A stretch of DNA of 9,719 bases, taken from assembly GCA_000435975.1 (NCBI GenBank), contig FR884082.1, forward strand, positions 1 to 9,719. The letters run 5' to 3'. The translations under genes and the position numbers were made by a program. Position 1 is the first letter of the stretch. Each line of letters starts with the position of its first letter. Of the stretch, positions 6,064 through 9,719 are shown in pieces. Source of the stretch: Oscillibacter sp. CAG:241. GTDB taxonomy: Bacteria; Bacillota; Clostridia; Oscillospirales; Oscillospiraceae. The notes below the pieces were generated by a model. It was given only the letters and a program-made list of their open reading frames with translations, did no database searches and had not been told where the DNA came from.

Positions 6064-6345
6064 TTATCCCTCCTGGTCCTGATTACCGCCGCTGAATGCG
6101 GCTAAGGCTTTACGAAGCTCACTATTTGTGATTTTTTCGCTGCTTCTGATCTTGTCGGCAACGGGGCCGCTGCCCTCCTCCACCAGCTCCACATGCTTGC
6201 GGCGCTTGCGTTTGGGGGTTTCCACGCGGCGGCGTTTGCCGTCCGCCAGCAGGAGGAAGTCTCCCTCCGTCGCAAGCACGAAGAAGAGGCTTCCCGCGTC
6301 CCTGCCGGCGATAGATTTTACGATGTTGGATCTGGCAATGTCCAT
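6064..6345 (-). CDS. KOW-domain RNA-binding protein (L14e/L27e-like)
   Basis: This 93-residue basic protein resembles the small KOW-domain proteins that Firmicutes encode between map and infA. The KOW-like beta-barrel covers about residues 5-40 (GRDAGSLFFVLATEGDFLLLADGKRR). A strongly basic run follows at 37-50 (KRRRVETPKRKRRK). The C-terminal half (about 52-93) is acidic/polar and low in complexity and is probably flexible. RNA or ribosome binding is known or proposed for such domains; the exact role of this protein is not established. The ATG at 6343-6345 lies 4 nt after the map stop. Only a weak GGTG-type ribosome binding site is visible inside the map 3' end, so translation is probably coupled to map. 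Confidence 0.88.
   Translation of the reverse strand: MDIARSNIVKSIAGRDAGSLFFVLATEGDFLLLADGKRRRVETPKRKRRKHVELVEEGSGPVADKIRSSEKITNSELRKALAAFSGGNQDQEG
6068..6074 (-). promoter_or_regulatory. Ribosome binding site fixing the TTG start of infA
   Basis: AGGAGGG on the minus strand lies 7 nt before the TTG at 6058-6060, the optimal spacing. It is inside the last codons of the upstream KOW gene, whose TAA (6064-6066) falls between it and the start. This suggests translational coupling and supports the non-ATG start. Confidence 0.8.
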
Positions 6346-6349
6346 ACGC

Positions 6350-7111
6350 TCACACCAAAGAGCCCTCGGGGTCCGTCAGAAGCTCCGGGTCCCCGGCGGT
6401 GATGAGAACGGTGTTCTCATAGTGGGCGGCATACTTGCCGTCGGCTGTGCGAACGGTCCATCCGTCGGGCATCTGCACGATGGCGGCAGAGCCGGCGTTG
6501 ACCATGGGCTCCACGGCGATGGTCATGCCCCGCAGAAGCCGGGGGCCATGGCCGGGACGGCCATAGTTGGGCACCTCCGGCGGCTCGTGCATATTGCGCC
6601 CGATGCCGTGACCCACATACTCCCGGACGATGCTGTAGCCCTGACTCTCCGCATAGGCCTGGACGGCGGCGGAGATGTCGGACAGGCGATAGCCCTCACG
6701 GGCGTACCTGATGCCCTCGAAGAAGCTCTGCTGGGTGGCACGGATCAGCCGCAGCGCCTCATCGGACACCTTGCCGCAGGGGTAGGTGCCGGCGCAGTCG
6801 CCGTGGAAGCCGCCGATGAACGCGCCCACGTCCACGCTGACGATATCGCCCTCCTGCAGCACCCGCTTGCCGGGGATGCCGTGGATGATCTCGTCATTGA
6901 CGGAGACGCATACGCTGGCGGGATAGCCGTTGTAGTGCAGGAACGACGGGATCGCCCCCTGCTCGGTGATGAACCTGTGGACTGCCTTGTCAATTTGTTG
7001 GGTTGTTACGCCGGGTTTTACCATATCCCGTGCCACAGCACGGGCAGCCGCGGTAATCTTTCCCGCCCGGCGCATCAGTTCGATCTCGTGCGCGGATTTC
7101 AGCGTGATCAT
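6350..7111 (-). CDS. map: Type I methionine aminopeptidase
   Basis: This cytosolic metallopeptidase removes the initiator methionine from nascent proteins after deformylation. The 253-residue product is a single pita-bread catalytic domain of the standard bacterial length, without an N-terminal zinc-finger extension. The five metal ligands are all present: Asp94 (VDVG), Asp105 (HGDCAGT), His168 (GHGIG), Glu201 (EPM) and Glu232 (HYENT). The active-site histidines His77 (IIHGIP) and His175 (NMHEPP) are also present. It overlaps adk by 4 nt (ATG at 7109-7111 shares bases with the adk TGA), a classic coupling arrangement. The enzyme should be active. Confidence 0.99.
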   Translation of the reverse strand: MITLKSAHEIELMRRAGKITAAARAVARDMVKPGVTTQQIDKAVHRFITEQGAIPSFLHYNGYPASVCVSVNDEIIHGIPGKRVLQEGDIVSVDVGAFIGGFHGDCAGTYPCGKVSDEALRLIRATQQSFFEGIRYAREGYRLSDISAAVQAYAESQGYSIVREYVGHGIGRNMHEPPEVPNYGRPGHGPRLLRGMTIAVEPMVNAGSAAIVQMPDGWTVRTADGKYAAHYENTVLITAGDPELLTDPEGSLV

Positions 7112-7746
7112 TCGGTCACTCCCAATTCACGCAGGATCGCCTGCGTGGTCCCAGCCACGGTGGGCTGGTCCTCCACAGTTTTCAGAATCCCACGGGCCTC
7201 GTAGAAGCCCTTCAGGGGCTCTGTCTCTTTATGATAAACCGCCAAACGGTCCCGGACCGTGTTGGGGTCATCATCCTTGCGCTGCACGAGCTTGCTGCCG
7301 CACACATCGCACACACCCTCCTTTTTCGGGGGGATGTTCACGATGTGGTAGCTGGCGCCGCAGCTCTCGCAGACACGGCGGCCACCCATACGAGCCACGA
7401 TCTTTTCATCGGGGATCTCGATGGCCACCACGGCGTCGAAGCTGATGCCGGCCTGCTCCATGGCCTCGGCCTGGGCGATGGTGCGGGGCACCCCGTCCAG
7501 AATGTAGCCGTTGGCGCAGTCGGACTCCTGCAGACGCTCCTGGATGATGCCGATGATGACTTCATCGGGCACCAGGCGGCCGGCGTCCATGTACTCCTTG
7601 GCACGAAGGCCGGTGGGCGTACCGTTTTTGACGGCAGCGCGGAGGATGTTGCCGGTGGAAATGGTGGGCACGTTGAGCTTTTTCTTGAGAATATCCGCCT
7701 GGGTGCCCTTCCCGGCACCCGGAGCGCCTAAAAGGATCAGTTTCAT
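7108..7746 (-). CDS. adk: Adenylate kinase
   Basis: Adenylate kinase converts ATP + AMP to 2 ADP. The 212-residue product has the P-loop GAPGAGKGT at 7-15, the AMP-binding region STGNILR near 30-36, DGVPRT at 84-89 (usually DGFPRT; Val replaces the aromatic residue), and a long-type LID carrying a four-cysteine zinc site, Cys126, Cys129, Cys146 and Cys149, as in Gram-positive zinc adenylate kinases. The ATG at 7744-7746 is chosen because homology starts at MKLILLGAPG and GAGGTG lies 6 nt upstream; a GTG at 7753-7755 overlaps that site and is unlikely to be used. It is 14 nt after secY and overlaps map by 4 nt. Confidence 0.98.
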   Translation of the reverse strand: MKLILLGAPGAGKGTQADILKKKLNVPTISTGNILRAAVKNGTPTGLRAKEYMDAGRLVPDEVIIGIIQERLQESDCANGYILDGVPRTIAQAEAMEQAGISFDAVVAIEIPDEKIVARMGGRRVCESCGASYHIVNIPPKKEGVCDVCGSKLVQRKDDDPNTVRDRLAVYHKETEPLKGFYEARGILKTVEDQPTVAGTTQAILRELGVTE

Positions 7747-7760
7747 ATTGCACACCTCGA

Positions 7761-9044
7761 TTATTCCAGGAAGCCCTTATACTGACGCATCAGCATCTGG
7801 GACTCCAGAGCCTGGACGGTCTCCAGCGCCACACCGACCACGATGATGACGGAGGTGCCGCCGATGGACAGAGCCGCGACATTGACGATCTTGCCAATGA
7901 TCAGAGGCAGAATAGCCACGATGCCCAGATACACAGCGCCGAAGAGCGTGACCTTATTGAGGACCTTCTGAATGAACGCAGCGGTGGGGTTGCCCGGACG
8001 GAAGCCGGGAATGAAGCCGCCGTTCTTCTTCAGGTTGTTGGAGATCTCCACGGGGTTGAACTGGATGGTGGCGTAGAAGTAGCTGAAAGCGATGATCATC
8101 AGGAAGTAGAAGATCATGTACAGCACGGACTTGGTGTCAATGGCGTTGAGGAAGCCATACCAGAAGGTGCCCTCCTTCGGCTGCTTGCAGAAAGCGGCGA
8201 TGGTGGAGGGGATCATGGCGATGGACTGGGCGAAGATGATGGGCAGAACGCCGGACATGTTCACCTTCATGGGCAGGGTGGAGGACTGGCCGCCGTACAT
8301 CTTGCGGCCAACCTGACGCTTGGCGTACTGCACGGGGATGCGGCGCTCGGCACCGTTGACCCAGGTGATCAGCACGATCAGCAGCAGGATGCCCACGATG
8401 ACCAGCAGAGCCATCCACCACTTCAGGGTGCCGGCCCGGAAGCCGTCGACCATCTGGGACACCATAGTGGGAACGCGGGACAGGATGCCCGCAAACAGGA
8501 TAATGGAAATGCCGTTGCCGATACCGAACTCGGTGATCTGCTCGCCCATCCACATCACGAAGGAGGAGCCGGCGATGAAGGAAACGGTGATGACCAGAGC
8601 GGCCCACACAGACGTGCTGTTGAGGATGCCGTAGTTCTTCATCAGGAAGAAGTAGCCGATACCCTGAATGATGGCGATGGCCACCGTGGCATAGCGGGTG
8701 ATAGACTGGATCTTCTTCTTGCCTTCCTCGCCGCCCTCCTGCGCCATACGGCCCAGGGAGGGGATCGCGATGGTCAGCAGCTGGATGATGATGGAGCTGT
8801 TGATATAGGGCTGGACGCCCAGGGCAAAGATGGTGGCCTGGGCAAAGGCGCCGCCGGACATGACGTTGTACAGGCTCAGCACGGTGGTGCTCAGCTGGTC
8901 CATGTAGGTGCCCAGCAGGCCGGTGTTCACATAGGGAACGGGAATGGCATTGCCAATGCGGAAGATCAGCAGAATCAGCGCGGTGAAGATGATCTTCTTG
9001 CGCAGCTCGGGGATGCCCCAAGCCTTTCTAATGGTCTGGATCAA
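7761..9044 (-). CDS. secY: Protein translocase subunit SecY
   Basis: SecY is the channel-forming membrane subunit of the Sec translocon and works with SecE, SecG and SecA. The 427-residue product is of normal length and shows the expected ten membrane segments. The N-terminus IRKAWGIPELRKKI precedes TM1 (IIFTALILLIFRIGNAIPVP). The plug region, GIGNGISIILFAGI, the cytoplasmic loop AERRIPVQYAKR, and the NPVEISNNLKKNGGFIPGFRPG loop that contacts the ribosome and SecA are all present. The start codon is TTG (9042-9044): the family N-terminus begins there, GAGGTG lies 7 nt upstream, and the first internal Met is about 48 residues in, after TM1. It follows rplO by one base. Confidence 0.98.
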   Translation of the reverse strand: MIQTIRKAWGIPELRKKIIFTALILLIFRIGNAIPVPYVNTGLLGTYMDQLSTTVLSLYNVMSGGAFAQATIFALGVQPYINSSIIIQLLTIAIPSLGRMAQEGGEEGKKKIQSITRYATVAIAIIQGIGYFFLMKNYGILNSTSVWAALVITVSFIAGSSFVMWMGEQITEFGIGNGISIILFAGILSRVPTMVSQMVDGFRAGTLKWWMALLVIVGILLLIVLITWVNGAERRIPVQYAKRQVGRKMYGGQSSTLPMKVNMSGVLPIIFAQSIAMIPSTIAAFCKQPKEGTFWYGFLNAIDTKSVLYMIFYFLMIIAFSYFYATIQFNPVEISNNLKKNGGFIPGFRPGNPTAAFIQKVLNKVTLFGAVYLGIVAILPLIIGKIVNVAALSIGGTSVIIVVGVALETVQALESQMLMRQYKGFLE

Positions 9045-9045
9045 C

Positions 9046-9486
9046 TTAGATCACCTCTGCCTTTCCTCCAGCAGCCTCGATTGCGTCTTTGGCAGACTGG
9101 GAGAAAGCAGCGGCCTGTACGGTCACCTTCTTGGTAACATTGCCGTTACCCAGAACCTTGTAGCCGTATTCACACTTGCTCAGGATTCCCTTGGCAAGCA
9201 GGGCCTCTGCGGTGACGATGTCGCCGTCCTCAAACTTGTTGAGAGCGGTCAGGTTGATAATCTCCAGGGGTTTGGCAAAAATGTTGTTGAAGCCACGCTT
9301 GGGGATACGGCGTGTCAGAGGCATCTGGCCGCCTTCGAACCCGATGCGGGTACCGCCGCCGGAGCGGGCCTTCTGGCCCTTATGGCCGCGGCCGGCAGTC
9401 TTGCCGTTACCGGAGCCGGCGCCGCGGCCCTTGCGGTAAGCTTCCCTGACGGAGCCAGTGGCGGGAGACAGTTCGTTGAGTTTCAT
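9046..9486 (-). CDS. rplO: 50S ribosomal protein L15
   Basis: L15 is a 23S rRNA binding protein that enters late in large-subunit assembly. The 146-residue product is the standard length. The glycine/arginine-rich N-terminal extension (RKGRGAGSGNGKTAGRGHKGQKARSGGG) is followed by the conserved RIGFEGGQMPLTRRIPKRGFNN, then the globular C-terminal domain ending AIEAAGGKAEVI. The ATG at 9484-9486 has AAGGAGG 9 nt upstream, overlapping the rpmD stop codon. secY starts one base after its stop. Confidence 0.99.
   Translation of the reverse strand: MKLNELSPATGSVREAYRKGRGAGSGNGKTAGRGHKGQKARSGGGTRIGFEGGQMPLTRRIPKRGFNNIFAKPLEIINLTALNKFEDGDIVTAEALLAKGILSKCEYGYKVLGNGNVTKKVTVQAAAFSQSAKDAIEAAGGKAEVI
9052..9057 (-). 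promoter_or_regulatory. Ribosome binding site fixing the TTG start of secY
   Basis: GAGGTG on the minus strand lies 7 nt before the TTG at 9042-9044 and within the last codons of rplO, whose TAA is at 9046-9048. It supports the non-ATG start and coupling to rplO translation. Confidence 0.75.
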
Positions 9487-9500
9487 CCTCTCGCACCTCC

Positions 9501-9683
9501 TTATTCTACTTCGGTGACCTGGAGCAGATAGCCGATCTTGGCGATCTTGCCCCGGGTCTGGGCATTGTCGGGCTGAACGGTGGTGTCACCGATCTTGCGC
9601 AGGCCCATGGACTTGGCAGTGGCAATGTGCTTTTCCAGTCTGCCGTTGAGGCTCTTGACGAGCTTGATGTTCAGATTAGCCAT
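9501..9683 (-). CDS. rpmD: 50S ribosomal protein L30
   Basis: L30 is a small large-subunit protein. The 60-residue product has the usual bacterial length and motifs: NIKLVKSLNGRLEKHIATAKSMGLRKIGDTTVQ, then KIGYLLQVTEVE. The ATG at 9681-9683 has AAGGAGG 8 nt upstream, overlapping the stop codon of rpsE. The stop codon also overlaps the Shine-Dalgarno of rplO (TAAGGAGG), so the three genes are tightly coupled. Confidence 0.98.
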   Translation of the reverse strand: MANLNIKLVKSLNGRLEKHIATAKSMGLRKIGDTTVQPDNAQTRGKIAKIGYLLQVTEVE

Positions 9684-9696
9684 TGTTCACGCCTCC

Positions 9697-9719
9697 TTAG
9701 CCCACGATCTCGTCGACGC
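9697..9719 (-). CDS. rpsE: 30S ribosomal protein S5, C-terminal end (partial)
   Basis: Only the last codons are inside the window: the minus strand reads Val-Asp-Glu-Ile-Val-Gly-stop (TAA at 9697-9699). S5 proteins commonly end in a V-E-E-I-L-G type sequence, and rpsE is the expected gene before rpmD in the spc operon. The call rests mainly on position. Confidence 0.85.

Noticed and set aside
6128..7204. A 358-codon open frame on the plus strand
   Set aside because: It is antisense to the KOW gene, map and the end of adk, with a low-complexity Ala/Gly/His/Asp-rich translation. It is a shadow of real genes.
8137..9021. A 294-codon minus-strand frame inside secY
   Set aside because: It is an alternative frame of secY, rich in His/Arg/Pro, with no membrane segments; the SecY frame is unmistakable.
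1..9719. CRISPR arrays, tRNA or rRNA genes, insertion sequences
   Set aside because: I saw no regularly spaced repeats, no tRNA-like cloverleaf, no rRNA sequence and no transposase.

Overview
The window reads almost entirely on the minus strand. From about 2785 to 9719 it is the distal part of the spc operon joined to the alpha operon, in the order rpsE (last codons only), rpmD, rplO, secY, adk, map, a KOW-domain RNA-binding protein gene, infA, rpmJ, rpsM, rpsK, rpsD, rpoA, rplQ. The adk-map-KOW-infA insertion between secY and rpmJ is a Firmicutes arrangement, and rpsD between rpsK and rpoA is common in Clostridia (in Bacillus subtilis rpsD lies elsewhere). With high G+C (hand counts near 57-67% in sampled 60-base rows) and strong AAGGAGG ribosome binding sites, this suggests a GC-rich gut-type clostridium, perhaps Oscillospiraceae. 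The family is an inference.

The ribosomal block is very compact. Genes are separated by 1-40 nt, except 84 nt with two hairpins between rpsD and rpoA. adk and map overlap by 4 nt. secY and infA start with TTG. Products are ribosomal proteins, the SecY channel, adenylate kinase, methionine aminopeptidase, IF-1 and the RNA polymerase alpha subunit, so the operon couples ribosome assembly, translation initiation, nascent-chain processing, secretion and transcription. A very strong intrinsic terminator (20-21 bp stem) closes it just after rplQ.

Positions 1-2784 are accessory. A sigma-A type promoter (2735-2763), overlapped by a near-perfect 12-bp inverted repeat, leads through a leader of about 100 nt into a small, clearly AT-richer gene. 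It encodes a secreted cysteine-rich protein of unknown function (2181-2627). It is followed by a GC-rich FtsX/MacB-type ABC permease gene (44-2100) carrying a single-base frameshift near 467-472. No second promoter is evident between these two genes, so they are probably co-transcribed. A hairpin at 1-29 probably ends the unit. No ABC ATPase gene is visible in the window.

I do not see a demonstrably new system. The best candidate for a second look is the pair of secreted Cys-rich protein and large-ectodomain permease, with its operator-like promoter and leader.
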